Assembly: GCF_026914185.1 (NCBI RefSeq)
Contig: NC_070558.1
Coordinates: forward strand, 6,581,501 to 6,645,500
Origin: Puccinia triticina
Taxonomy: Eukaryota; Basidiomycota; Pucciniomycetes; Pucciniales; Pucciniaceae
DNA length: 64,000 nucleotides
Direction of reading: 5' to 3'
Every line of letters starts with the position of its first letter. Position 1 is the stretch's first letter. The notes under the pieces were generated by a model, which did not search any database, was not told where the DNA came from, and saw only the letters and a program-made list of their open reading frames with translations. Below, in pieces: positions 1-10,921 of the stretch. The position numbers and the translations under genes are program-made.

Positions 1-1427
1 CTGGAAGCATTCTCACATAATTTTTTTAGCAAATTTTATGATTTTTTTCACAAGAGAGTTGGAAGTCTGGGCTAAGTTCAGGGGAACCCCAGATTATCCA
101 GGGTTTCTTAATCACTTCAGAAAATCCCGACAAAAGAATGTGTGTACATATAGGTGAAAATATATATAACTCTTTTAAATATTTCATCTAATATTCTGGT
201 TTTGCGTGGGCACTCAGCTCAGCATTGCTTGGCTGTGTGGTAATATAGGTGTCACACAAACGTACAGGCGTACAGTTGTGTGAAAAATCCTTCCAGCTAG
301 CCCCTCATAAAATGCACACCAAATTCAAACCAGATTAAAATCATGATTTAAGAAAAACTGGCATATTTTTGGCAAGGATAAGATACCTTCTCCGTATTAT
401 ATACTTTGGACCAAGGGGACCAAGTTCAAGCAGCATTGATAATTACTCTGTCACCTCACACACCTCCTTTTGAATTCTATGTGCGCTGAAAATGATAAAA
501 AGAATGTTCCAGAGCAACATGTAGGATATGGGTTTACACAGAGGTTAAAAATCATCATGGTCAAAAAATTCTTATCTTTGGTCAAAATTATAGATTGAGT
601 ACAACTGATCACAAAGTTGGGCTGGGTTTCAACATAGTTATGGTGTACATTATACAGTTACATTACACAAAACATCTGGCATGATTCCAGGTAACATCAG
701 TATAGATTGTGCATTACATGACCTGGCCTTTGAAACAAGATCAGACCAACTTCAAACCGACTTTGAACCAGTAAATAACAAGGATTGGACCAAAACTTGG
801 CATGAATTGTGCAAAGGCACTCGTAAAAAGGTGCTGAGCAAACATCCGTGGTGTAGTTGCATGTACACTTTGGGCTATTTCCCTTCATGCCACACATTGG
901 GATGTCACAAAGACACTCCTATCTGCAGGGAAAAGTATCCTTGAGCAACGGATATTTTAAGACTGCCACGCACCCCTTATATCTCATGTTTTGATACCAC
1001 TCCATTGCTAAGAATTTCAGGGCACAGAGAATATACAATTATTAAGAATCCCCAAAATTTTCAGACTGTTTCAAAATGTAATAAAAAAGTTATACAGTCA
1101 GCAGGAATTTTCCTACTCAGCCTGCCCTAAACATCCTAAAAATTTCAGCAAAATCAGCATATGCACATTTATAAGTGCCCTGAATTTTTTGTGGGGCTGG
1201 GACATGTAATAAAAAAATTATTTTGCACATGGAGGGAAACTTGTTGTGCATGGGAATTTCTGTTGGCTCAATGTCACTTGACGTCAGGTCCCCCTCCTTG
1301 TGGGACACCAGCTCCCCCCAATAAAATATCTGTACATGGGGGGTGCCCACAGGTGGCTGGGTTGAGGAAAACTGGCCATCCGGAGGACACCACCCTCTTG
1401 ATGACTGGTCTTTCTGTTCAGTGAGAG
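1..1427. other. AT-rich intergenic DNA, nothing recognised
   Basis: I see no gene, clear repeat or RNA in this stretch. Short open frames exist on both strands, but none has a recognisable motif, splice pattern or composition that sets it apart from noise. Confidence 0.5.
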
Positions 1428-1711
1428 GACCAACAATGGGTAGTTACAGTATGCTACAATAACTAGTGTTATCCACGTAATGTAACATTTATTGTGACTG
1501 GCCACATCCGTTAACGGTACTAGTAACAGTGTGATTCCTCGATAGAGGTTACCGTACCTCAACCCATTTCCCCCCCCTCAAAAAAAACTGTATCATAACT
1601 TTTTTGGTGCTGGTTAACATGTTAACCCCAATAACTGGTAACATGTAATCCACAATAACTGGTAATGCGTTAACCGCACATTACCCCACTAACCAGGGGT
1701 GAAACATGCTA
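1428..1711. mobile_element. Diverged hAT-like terminal region
   Basis: The left edge reads CAACAATGGG(T)AGTTAC, one base different from the 17-bp terminal inverted repeat of the element at 36410-36812. The interior has the same style of short GTTA/TAAC-rich sequence. I could not find a convincing right end or target duplication, so this is probably a degraded relative, cut short by the solo LTR that follows. Confidence 0.3.
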
Positions 1712-2804
1712 TGTCAGGCTCGGTGATGCCAAGAGCACGAGTGCTCTTCTAGCTACGCCGGCGACAGGGCACGGTACAGTAGCGCGCGCAGCAAAAAGCG
1801 CGGTAAAAAGTGCAAAATAGCTAAAGAAGCTATTTCTAATGAAACCAAGAAAGGGGTTAACGGAGGGGCCAGGGGCGCCTGGGGTGTTTTAGTGCCCTCC
1901 GCAGTTCTTACAGGGCCTGCGCACGGGATGCGCAGGGGTGTTTGTGACCTGTGACGTCTGGGGCCCTTAACAAAGGGGGTATTTGCGCGTTGAGACGCTC
2001 CCAGGAGATATAGGGGATAAAAATCCCAGTAGAAAGGAAAAAAACACAGACTTACTTGTAAAAAGAAGTCTGTGGTAAAAAAAACACGATCAATCCGAAA
2101 AACCGAAGTCGAGGCGAGGTCAGGCTGGCAAACTGGTCAAAGAGACGAGTGGCGAGACTGGCGAGGCGTCGGACTGGTTATAAAGGTATCTGAGGGGTCT
2201 TCCTTCGCCCGAAGGCCCTCGTTTAAATATCTGAGCTACAACCGGTAGGGTTGTAGCTTTTCTTGCACAGGCTTCCTCGGGTTCTTGGCCGGAGGAAGCG
2301 TGCTTCTGACAAGAGTGACGGGAGTGAAGGGGGATTCTATTGGTCCCTTCACTCCCGTTTGTTTTTCTATTTGTCATAAGATCCATTTGCTATTCCTCGG
2401 CTCGAGGAATAGCGTGATCAGTTGTTTAATCGTCGGCTGGGGGAGGAGGAATGGTATAGTTCTGTTTCTCTCTTCCCTGGCCGAAGTCTTCTATTTCTCA
2501 TGGGGACTACTCTTGGTTTAGTAGTCTCCTGAGATTATCTGACGGCCCGTTCTCTTGGCTTGAGAACGGGTTTTGAACTAACTTTCTTTCTCTTGCCGAT
2601 TCTTCGGCCGGAGCTTTGTTTTCCTTACTCGTCTAAGGAATCTTTATTTTTTATGTATGCGGCGCTCTGCGCCGCAGTTAGGTCTTTTTACCAGAAAGAA
2701 CCATATTTTGTAGGCGGCGCTCTGCGCCGCTATTATTACGTACAATTTTTGTTATGCTACAATAGTTAGCCAGGCTCTAACTTATTATAGTAGCCCGGCT
2801 GACA
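1712..2804 (-). mobile_element. Solo LTR of a Ty3/gypsy family
   Basis: The segment starts TGTCAGGCTCGG and ends CCGGCTGACA, so the ends form a TGTCAG/CTGACA inverted pair. It is flanked by the 5-bp duplication TGCTA (1707-1711 and 2805-2809). The first ~40 bases (TGATGCCAAG, then CTTCTAGCTAC) and the last ~25 (TAGTAGCC, then GGCTGACA) match the LTR at 58910-60356, which belongs to the gypsy element at the right edge. Same orientation puts the parent element on the minus strand. Inside, the motif GGCGCTCTGCGCCGC occurs twice (about 2659 and 2714). No internal coding region is attached, which is what LTR-LTR recombination leaves. Confidence 0.8.
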
Positions 2805-2809
2805 TGCTA

Positions 2810-3322
2810 AGCCACATTACCTGCTACTGTCTACATAGGGTTGGAACAGAAAAAGCCATCCCCTTTACCATATCTGTATTGCACTTGGGTTCTGTGAGTC
2901 ACCTCATACTCTTGCTGATTTTTTAGTTTTTATAGCTTCTGTGCCTACTCCTCTGAGTTTAGTGCTCTTGAATTTTGCTCAAGTTTTCTTCCATCCTACA
3001 GTGGTCACCCAATTACCTCATTCCAACCTCAATGAGGACAGCAATTCTCATGCCGGCAACATAATCAACCAAGTACAGAACCAACACCACCGGCCAAGAC
3101 AATCTGCCTTGATAGTCATTGCACCCTGCGCCAACTGACTCTTGTGTGAAACTGACCCAGCAAGCTGCTTTGAAAAGACTTGGAGAAACTTCAACTCCAT
3201 CAAATTCCAATGATTTGTAATCATTGTCAGCCCAACAAAAGACAAAGAAAAACCCCAAAAATCAATGCAAGCATAAATCAGGCACAAAGGAAAATTTGCC
3301 TGCTTTGGATCCTGATCCAAGT
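2810..3322. other. Old host or transposon sequence interrupted by a hAT-like insertion
   Basis: This stretch and 4022-4440 are one older sequence split by the element at 3331-4013. Some lysine/proline-rich open sequence crosses the junction, but I recognise no protein. Confidence 0.35.
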
Positions 3323-3330
3323 CAGAAAAC

Positions 3331-4013
3331 TAGAGATGGCCCCGACGAACCCGTTGCGGGTACCTGCTATCCGCTGGCGGGTACCCGCCCATGGTTGGCG
3401 GGTACCCGCCAGCGTGTGCGTGTTCGGGTGCAGATGCTGGATTTTTGGGAGAAATCAAGCAGGTACCCGGGTATTCTAGCGGGTACCCGCTCTTGTTTGG
3501 GCAGGTGGCGGCTGCCACGACAACCGGAAGGATTGGGAAGGCCTTCCTTCCGGTTGAAGAGGTTCTGTAACCCCTTCAACCAGAAGGATTCCTTCCAGTC
3601 AAAGAGTTTTTGTAACCTCTTTGGTCTCTTCAACTGGCAGGCCTTCCTTCCAGTCAAAGAGGTTCCAACAGTCAAAGAGGTTACAAAACCTCTTTGACCG
3701 GAAGGATTCCTTCCAGTCAAAGGAATCCTTCCGGTCGAAGGGGTTACAGAACCTCCCCGACTGGAAGGCCTTTCCAGTCGAAGAGGTTTTGTAACCTCTT
3801 TGAAGGCCTTCCAGTCAAAGAGGTTACAAAACCTCTTCAAGCGGAAGGATTCCTTCTGGTCGGTTTTGAGGGGCAGGTACCCGCGGGTACCCGCGCGGGT
3901 ACCTGCAGGTACCTGCTATGACTGCCCCAGGCGGTGCGGGTGCGGATGCGGGTGTCAAACTTTTGGCAAAAAAGCTGGCGGGTACCCACCCGGGTTCACA
4001 GGGGCCATCTCTA
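3331..4013. mobile_element. hAT-like non-autonomous element with GGGTACCC subterminal palindromes
   Basis: Terminal inverted repeats read TAGAGATGGCCCC with inner GAACCCG on both ends. The exact 8-bp direct repeat CAGAAAAC lies immediately outside (3323-3330 and 4014-4021). TAGAG-type ends with 8-bp duplications are the hallmark of hAT transposons. Both subterminal zones carry the palindrome GCGGGTACCCGC in several copies (3355-3410, 3479-3490, 3877-3905, 3975-3985), the sort of repeated site a hAT transposase binds. The centre (about 3510-3860) is an array of short inverted modules built from CCTTCC(A/G)GTC and AAGAGGTT/AACCTCTT. It has no transposase, so it depends on another copy. Confidence 0.8.
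3510..3860. repeat. Array of nested short palindromes inside the hAT-like element
   Basis: Modules such as AAGAGGTTACAAAACCTCTT and GGAAGGATTCCTTCC recur in both orientations, so the strand could fold into a chain of hairpins. A comparable array built from different words lies at 33900-34430, beside the second hAT-like element. Confidence 0.7.
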
Positions 4014-5178
4014 CAGAAAACTCCCAAACCAAGTGGGTCAGGAAAGACCAAGAAATCAAGAAACTCCACAAAAAATGTTTCAAACTTCTATAATTAGCTT
4101 ACTTTATTTACAGAACAATAATCTCATGATGTTGACTTTTACTTTGTTATTCCTTTTCTTTTCTTATCTAGGCAGATACCACAGACACATGCCACAAAAA
4201 CTACCAAGACACTGATGAAGTTGAGATCATAGTGAGGAAAAAAAGGAAGAGAAAAAATCTTTATATGGCAATATTCTGCTTTACATTGAACTGTTGGTGT
4301 GCAACAAGACTGACAACCGGAGAATCCATTAAGCTTCAAGTGCAGGTGGTGTCCTGCAATCTGCTGCGGACAGGGATCCTCACAAGGAAATCTAAAAGGG
4401 CATTGAGATGTGTGAGAATTCCAGCTCAGGGGAATGGTGTCTAACTCATAAATTGAGAAAGACACCCGGAACAAAATCAGCTGTGGAATCTGGTAAGCAA
4501 ACGCAAACCATTTCCGCAGTCAGCACCGCGGGGGTTGTGAAACTGAATTCATCTCTTTGATGTAAACATATCCAAAGCATGTGAGCAGCAAGGTTAGGCT
4601 TCTAGAAAATCCCGGCCCACATTTGCTCATTGAAAGAATCTCAGCTAGCACCAAAGGTAAGCGGCTGCAGATATCTAACAAAAAGCTGAACAGATAGAAG
4701 CTAATGCTCTATCTCGTTATCTTAGACAAAACCATCAAAGACAAACAGACTGAACACACCGATACCGCTCAAAGAGCAGGAGAACCTATTGGTAAGTGAT
4801 TTGTGTGGCTAAAAAGGCTGAAAAAAAGGCAGATGCTGATGGGACGTTGAACTATCTTAGACAACGTCGCATCTTTACTCCGCCGTTTCACCAAAGCCAA
4901 GTGAGAAGTCACTTAGGTCCAAAGACCAATTCTGTAAGGCTCAAATGAACCCTTGGGATAAGCTAAAGTAGCAGAAGAAACTGACAAATGTCATTTCTTG
5001 CGCTAGACCGTTGACAGACAACATCTTTTATTATCTTATCCTCATCTCATTCTAAAGTAGAGAGCGGCCCTTGTACCTGCTCTTAGGTAAATTTCAATCA
5101 ATCAAGATACTCATTTGTTTAATCAATCAGATTTATTTAGTCAAAGCTACAGAGTCTGATTTAAATATAATATCTTAG

Positions 5179-5571
5179 TTCTTTGAAGTTTTTCAAGATG
5201 GATACACCCAGAAAGGAAAGAATGACAAAGGGTGTCCCCATTTCCAGAAAGCCATTCTGGCGGGGAACAAACTACCTCCTTTGGTTGCAGATATCTGGGC
5301 CGCTGTGGTCAGCTCCACCAATGTCAAACAGCCCGGTATTGCGGCTTTCATGCATGCTGGGACAGCTTTTGAAGTTAGAGTGCTCAATCAGCTGATCCTA
5401 CTTTGGCAAATTTGACAAGCCTTACCGTGGTCTTGTATAGAATATCTTTATCTTTGGGCTACCATTAAATACTGTAATCAAAAAGCGCATTCATATGGTC
5501 GCCAAAGGGCCGCTGATGAAGCTAAAACCCTGTACGATTTGCTCAAGACCTCCGTCTTTGATGAGTTACAT
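5179..5571 (+). pseudogene. Unrecognised spliced coding remnant (possible exons)
   Basis: An open reading frame starts directly after a good acceptor (ATCTTAG, ending 5178) and encodes a protein-like stretch with FFEVFQDGYTQKGK, KGCPHFQKA, LPPLVADIW and GIAAFMHAG before a stop near 5415. A second open piece follows another acceptor (TATAG near 5440), contains YLWATIKYCNQKAHSYG and ends at GTGAGT near 5570. Upstream, several GTAAG donors and CTTAG acceptors (about 4488, 4657, 4725, 4792, 4858) suggest further small exons. I do not recognise the family. The stop in the first piece and its missing donor make a decayed or badly resolved gene more likely than an intact one. Confidence 0.35.
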
Positions 5572-6250
5572 GTGAGTTGAATCTTATTCATGCCAGTGGA
5601 GAACCAATAATTAATTTTACTGCCACCAGTTCTTGCTTCCTTTACTACAGCAACTATCCACTGGTACTTTCCCTCTTGTGGCCGTCAAACCATGTGAATC
5701 TTCCCAACAGCCTAGCGCTGCTTATTATGCGTTTTTCATCGGAGATGCGGGGTGATGCCTTGAGGCTATTGGAATCTCAGTATTAGCATACTCATCAACC
5801 GGTCATGTAGTGATAGTCAGAGTTGTAAACCTAAGTGAAACCTATATTGAATGTCAGTTTAAATAGCAATTGTGTACTCTTTTCTATTTCCTCTTTTTCT
5901 TCATTCAGTTTCTCACTTCTGTTTCAACTCTCGTCTCACACATCAGGTGTGCTCGCCGGTCGTCTCTTGTTCAGTCTCGTGTCGTGTCCTAACACTCGCT
6001 GGTCTTTTAAAAGACTCTCTGCGCCTACTTGTTCTATAGAGGCCTGAATAAGCTGCTGCTGTGCACAGGAGCCAGCTGTATTACAAAACACTCGCATCGG
6101 GAACGCCCTTTTGGTGTGCCGGCTTGGCTGAAGTCGATGATGCAATTTACCGTTGCTGGGGATCATAAACCTGTGGCCTACATCAGCCTGGCCGGTCGGA
6201 GTGATGCATCGAGCGTTAATTTGTGTGACGAGTGGCCGTTGATGGATGAG
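5572..6250. other. Intergenic region, no gene recognised
   Basis: Open frames on both strands here lack motifs and splice signals that I trust. The region lies between the spliced remnant and the inverted repeat upstream of the thaumatin-like gene. Confidence 0.4.
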
Positions 6251-6380
6251 TGGAGGACTTCCCGTCAATCTGGGAACCCCTTCCAGACCCAGATCTGAGC
6301 CAAATTTCGCAGGGAAATTTAGGCTTTGAGACTCTGGGAGGCTCTCAGATTGCTCCCAGATTGCGACGGGAAGTCCTCCA
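6251..6380. repeat. 130-bp inverted repeat (hairpin or small MITE)
   Basis: The left arm begins TGGAGGACTTCCCGTC then AATCTGGGA; the right arm is its near-perfect reverse complement, ending GACGGGAAGTCCTCCA. The arms are about 28 bp with one small indel and enclose about 70 bp. I see no clear target duplication. It lies about 450 bp upstream of the thaumatin-like start codon. Confidence 0.6.
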
Positions 6381-6701
6381 GTAAGGCCTCTTGAATGCGC
6401 CTCGATGAGACTCCGAAGCCAGTGTGCTGTGGCTGTCCAGACTTCCCCGAGACTCTCGCTATGCCCCAGCGGGTCAGCCCTGGACTGAAGGATGGGTCAC
6501 GAATGTGTGGGCTGCTGACCTTCCCGTCGTGTCCAACGTCTGCAACTCGAAAGTGTCCCTGATAAATAGAATCGGCTGACTTGCCGTCGTCTGAAATTCT
6601 TACGTAATCTGGAGGGAAGCCTCTACCTCATACGCGAAGGGCTCTTGATGATCGTCATCCAGCCGAGACGCAGTGCCAGGAGTCGGGCAGAAGGGATGGG
6701 G

Positions 6702-6709
6702 TATAAATA
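6702..6709 (+). promoter_or_regulatory. TATA box of the thaumatin-like gene
   Basis: TATAAATA lies 120 bp upstream of the chosen start codon at 6829, a normal spacing for a fungal core promoter with a short leader. Confidence 0.55.
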
Positions 6710-6828
6710 GAGGCTGCTTTGCTCCGCGTCCACACCCCTCCAGTCCAATCGCCTCCTCATCCAGTTCCTGCCGTCGATCACCACCAGATCAAGCGCACCC
6801 TCCACGACTTCCCATCCACTTTGACCCG

Positions 6829-8293
6829 ATGAAACCCATCATAGCAGTCTCCGTCGCTCAGCTGTGCTTTGCTTCGGGCATCCTTGGCAGGACGTTTACC
6901 GTCAGAAACAACTGCCCGCTGACGATCTGTTGAGTGTTTTCCTGCGCGGGAAGCTGGTGCGGGGCAAGCTTCCTGACCGTCCCTGCTTGTCCGCTCTTCG
7001 GACCACACAGGGCCAGCCTACTTCACGAACCCCGATTCGCCCAGTAAGCTGTCCCAGCCATCGCTCCATTGCGCGTGTGTCCAGAGTGTCGCAGAGAGTC
7101 GCGCATGCTGAGCTTTGGCTGTGAATCCATGCAGCCCAGCTCACCAGCCAAGCCGCCGGCTGGGAGGCGCCCAGGGACAGCCAGGCGAGCTTCCAGGTCC
7201 CCGATGGCTGGGCGGGCAGATTTTGGGGCAGAAGAAACTGCGACTTTTCCAGACCAGGCCCGACTTCCTGTGCCGTGAGCGACCACTCCTTCTTCGGACG
7301 CAATCATGACAGTGTCCCGTCTTATTTACCATGTCCGACCTCTGTAGACCGGAGGCTGTAACGGAGGCTTGGTCTGTGACGCCAGCACTGGATCGGGAGT
7401 TCGTGAGTACATTTTGTATCTCTCAGCTTGATGGTGTGGTCATGATTTTATCAGACATCTTATTGACGGGCATCGTCTTTTTTCGTTTCAGCTCCGGCGA
7501 CTCTGGCCGAGTTCAAGTTAAACGGCGAGGGCGAGAAAGACTTCTACGATATCTCGAATGTCGACGGGTACAACTTGCCTGTGTCGATTAGCAACAACAA
7601 GGAGTGCCCTGCTCCGACCTGCAGGCCAGACTTAAACCCGGACTGCCCCGACGAAAGGATGAAGGTCAAGGACGTAGAGGGCGTCGTCATTGGCTGTCTC
7701 TCCGCCTGCCAGGTGTCCATGTCCACATCAGAGCCCGGCCTCGCCCATCATCCAACCCCCTAAAACATTCCATCGTTTTTGTTTTTTGTTTTTTGTTTTC
7801 TGTACAACACTAGGCTAACTTGGACGGCACCCACGACGATTCGGCGAATTGCTGCACCGGCAGTCACGATAGACCAGACACCTGCCCCCCAAACGGAGTG
7901 CAACATTACGACTACTTCAAAGGGCTAGCTGCAATATTCCTATACGCGACTATATTTATCTGACACAGAACCGATGCGCTGATGTGCATGATAAACCTTT
8001 CGCAGAAAATGTCCCGATGCTTATGCTTACGCCTATGATGTAAGAAGCCATTTCACTCGAAAAGACGTGTGTGTATACTTTAAATTGTTAGAAACCTGAT
8101 CCCGTTTATTTCTTTCTCTCTGAGGGACACAGGAAGGCAGCCAAAGTGCGCTCTGGACTTGCGCCGCGGGCGCAGACGTAAGTGAAGCTGAAGCTCAAAG
8201 TTAAACCACCCAAGTCCTTGTGATCTTCATCGGCGATCTCTGACTCGTTCCTTGCCTTACACACACCAGTATACCGTCACTTTCTGTCCTTGA
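6829..8293 (+). CDS. Thaumatin-like secreted protein, nine exons
   Basis: Exons: 6829-6928, 7011-7043, 7135-7274, 7348-7402, 7492-7712, 7814-7923, 8006-8039, 8133-8177, 8270-8293; together 762 nt, 253 residues, all phases consistent. The product starts with a signal peptide (MKPIIAVSVAQLCFASGILG), then the thaumatin pattern: RTFTVRNNCPLTIWPAYFT, WGRRNCDF, TGGCNGGLVCD, AEFKLNG, FYDISNVDGYNLPVSI, CPPNGVQHYDYFK, CPDAYAYAYDEGS, and the terminal YTVTFCP. Length and cysteine-rich layout fit the family, whose members are secreted, disulfide-stabilised and often carbohydrate-binding. Intron 6 (7924-8005) has a GC donor; all others are GT-AG. Using GC gives Lys-Gly-Lys-Cys across the junction, in frame. 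Apparently intact. A role at the plant interface is inference. Confidence 0.9.
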
Positions 8294-9603
8294 ACTCCCG
8301 ACCCGCAATCCTTTCCGCCCTCCATAGCGTGGACGAAAGAATCACAGCAAATTCTTTAAATCTCCTAGCAGAACAGAAGTCCGGGCTCGGGATCCTTTAT
8401 CTCTGTCTACAGTGTTTGTGTTGTATCTGTTTATAACTGTCTGCTCCAAAAGGCGAATCCGTGGAACGATATCGAAATGCACATTGACATTTTTTTTAGT
8501 TATCCAACACTGCAAGAAAAAGTCAAGCAACTGCAAGCAGTTGACATGCAAGAGCTCCAAGCAAGCTTTTGATATAACACAAGCCTTTTTCAAGGCTTAC
8601 TGTTGACCATGCTTCAATGCACAGTGGATGTGCAGAAAAGGCTTGTGTGTGTATGGGTGGAGCTAGACCAGCAGTTCCACAGCAGTAACCCACATTTCAA
8701 CTGCTAGCAGTTGCTTGACTTTTTTTTGGAGTGCGATAGCTTGTCATTGAATTTGAGTTGTTCATGGTGTTCCAACCATCTGAGCCCCAACTGAGACAAG
8801 GATGATATACAATCATGAATGATAATCTAAGGTAACCAACGGCAAGTTTCTGGCTAATTCTGTATTGTATTTTGATGAACACTTGGCCAAACCGAAGTAT
8901 TACAAGACCAAGTTTACGTTGTTATGATACTGTGCGGCATCGTTTTGTCCCTTGATTTCTTCAGGATCTCCTCACGTTGAGTGGAAACTCTCCATGAATC
9001 TGGAGATCGCCGAATGGATGAAGTTGATCGTCGACCCTGGCATCGGCCACGCGACCTTAATTGGGGGCCATGATGGAGAATCCGTCAACCTCAGCAGAAA
9101 AAGCCAAGGTGGCCATGGAGGGTAAAAATCACGGTTTGGCTCAGCGATCCAACCAACAAGGTCCGAGTCATGTCGATCCGGTTCATGAAGGTCTTATGGC
9201 GACCCACTTCGGCGCCTGAAGCCTCCTCATTCACACCAAATAACGTCGCTTTTGGAATACGAGATTGGCCCCATGGGGGCCGCCGGGGTTGCATCCGGCG
9301 TAGCTTGTTCCCAGAGGCCGTGGCGCGCCGTTCGTGGGGCGGAGTGGTGACTCATAATGCCAGGCCGACTTGGATTCTTCCCGGGCGGCGGGTCAAGTGT
9401 GCCCCATGGCGACGCCTTCAGTCGTCTCGAGAGGCGCCGGTGTGGCGCGAACAGCTTTCGGCCGTGTGGTGGCGCCTCGCCCTGCCTCGCCTCTTCTCGA
9501 TTCGCCCCGAGCCTCCCGCCGAGAGTGCACACACAATGGGCTCGTTGGCGGTGCCCGAGAGGCTCAACGCTTTTGCCGGACTGAAAGTCCTCCATTGTTT
9601 GTC
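8294..9603. other. Intergenic region between two secreted-protein genes
   Basis: The first half is AT-rich with no gene. The second half (about 9000-9600) is GC-rich and open on both strands, but the overlapping frames have no recognisable domain, so I read it as promoter-side sequence of the gene at 9690. Confidence 0.45.
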
Positions 9604-9609
9604 TATAAG
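9604..9609 (+). promoter_or_regulatory. Possible TATA box of the small secreted protein gene
   Basis: TATAAG lies 81 bp upstream of the start codon at 9690. Confidence 0.4.
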
Positions 9610-9689
9610 ACCCTGCTGGTTTCCGCCCACACATAGCAGCCCCCCACCGAAGACTCATCCAGAAGTCACCGTAGTAGTACCAAGTCATC

Positions 9690-10341
9690 ATGCGCTCGAT
9701 TCTAAGCCCAGCTATCATTTCCTTATTCCTCGCCCTCGAGATTCAGGCCCAGGAAGTTGAACGCAGGTTCCGGTGTGACGTAAAAAATATCGTCACATGG
9801 TGCTGTGTTACATACGACGTGAAGGGAATAACTGGGCCGGTAAAGCCCTGCCTGATCGACAAAAGAAACATTGTAAGAACAATATTCTTGCCTCGAAATC
9901 TCGATTCCAGTCTTCCGTAAATCTCCCCGCGCGGGTTTGATTTATTTGTATAAGACGCTCAGGGAGCGAATGCACAACTGACGATAAGAAGTGCGTCGCG
10001 GGTGAGCTCAAGCACGGCCAGTATCGGGTCCAAACTCGGTGAAGAGAGAAAGGAACCGGTACTGCCGTGTTGACTAGACTAAGTACAATGTGGACTGTGC
10101 CGCAGGTATGCATGTATCTACATGGTTTGATACATGCATAACTGGAGGATAAACTAAGATGACTAAAGTTTACCCTGTTGGCTCCCCCGTACTCCAACAA
10201 TTTGTTTGTGATTTGCTATTTTTAGCTTTCGTTGGACGAGTACATAGTCGCGGTGTATGTAGAGGCCAGAGGGATGTCCTGCCCAACAAGCTTCAAGTAC
10301 GTCGAGGATGCAACCGTTCCGGTCGAGACCTCTTGGGATGA
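9690..10341 (+). pseudogene. Small secreted cysteine-rich protein, effector-like, with a frame conflict
   Basis: Exon 1 (9690-9872) encodes a signal peptide (MRSILSPAIISLFLALEIQA) and a cysteine-bearing mature part with RRFRCDVKN, TWCCVTYDVKG and PCLIDKRN. Exon 2 (9963-10001) gives SECTTDDKKCVA, and exon 3 (about 10271-10341) gives GMSCPTSFKYVEDA and ends SWDDH. Exons 2 and 3 join in frame (GT at 10002, AG before exon 3). The exon 1 to exon 2 junction (GTAAGA ... CTCAG) leaves the cysteine-rich frame out of phase by one base. Either a small indel broke the gene, or the assembly has an error, or an unusual site is used. Size, signal peptide and cysteines fit rust candidate effectors; the function is unknown. 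If the junction proves in phase, this is a functional gene of roughly 100 residues. Confidence 0.5.
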
Positions 10342-10921
10342 TCACTGACATCCAATCCGTCACTCTCACTTGAACCTTGAAGCACTTCGACTGATTCTCT
10401 GCTATGACCGCGGCGCAAACCTCTGCGGAAATCAAACAAAATATATCTATATTGGCTTCCTCATCTACATGCTTCACTTTGTGCTAAGCTCCCCTGGCCC
10501 CCATTGGGAGCCTTCAAGGGCACTTTATCTTGTTTTCTCTTCTCTCTGACCAAAGTAAATCAATGGACCTCCAGAAAACACGTTCTCCTCGTACAAATTT
10601 ACCTTGCCTGGTTCCTGGTTGGATTGGGGGCTATTGGGAGTTGAAAAGCTCAGGGGAAAATCCAGGAGAATGCTGCCAATCTCTCCAAGCATCTCAAAAA
10701 CGCATTTATTCAAGCGGTCCTGGGGTCAGCACGAAGCAGTGAGATGGCGTTGGTTGCGTGTTGTTTGTGTTTTTCTGAGCGGGTCGAGCGGATCACGCGC
10801 TCGCCACGCGCCGGGCACTGGCCAAGTTCCCGCCGAGCTGTACACACGCTACATCCAGCGGGAACCACGACGGAACGAGCGCTTGACCGCCGACCCGAAG
10901 CAAGTCGAAGCCGCGGAGACG
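10342..10921. other. Intergenic region upstream of dCMP deaminase
   Basis: No gene recognised. The part from about 10740 to 10921 is GC-rich and open, and could hold the 5' untranslated region or an in-frame N-terminal extension of the deaminase. Confidence 0.4.

Noticed and set aside
9170..9760. Long GC-rich open frame of 196 codons on +, overlapping one on minus
   Set aside because: Both frames are open because of base composition; they overlap the promoter and signal peptide of the secreted-protein gene and show no domain.
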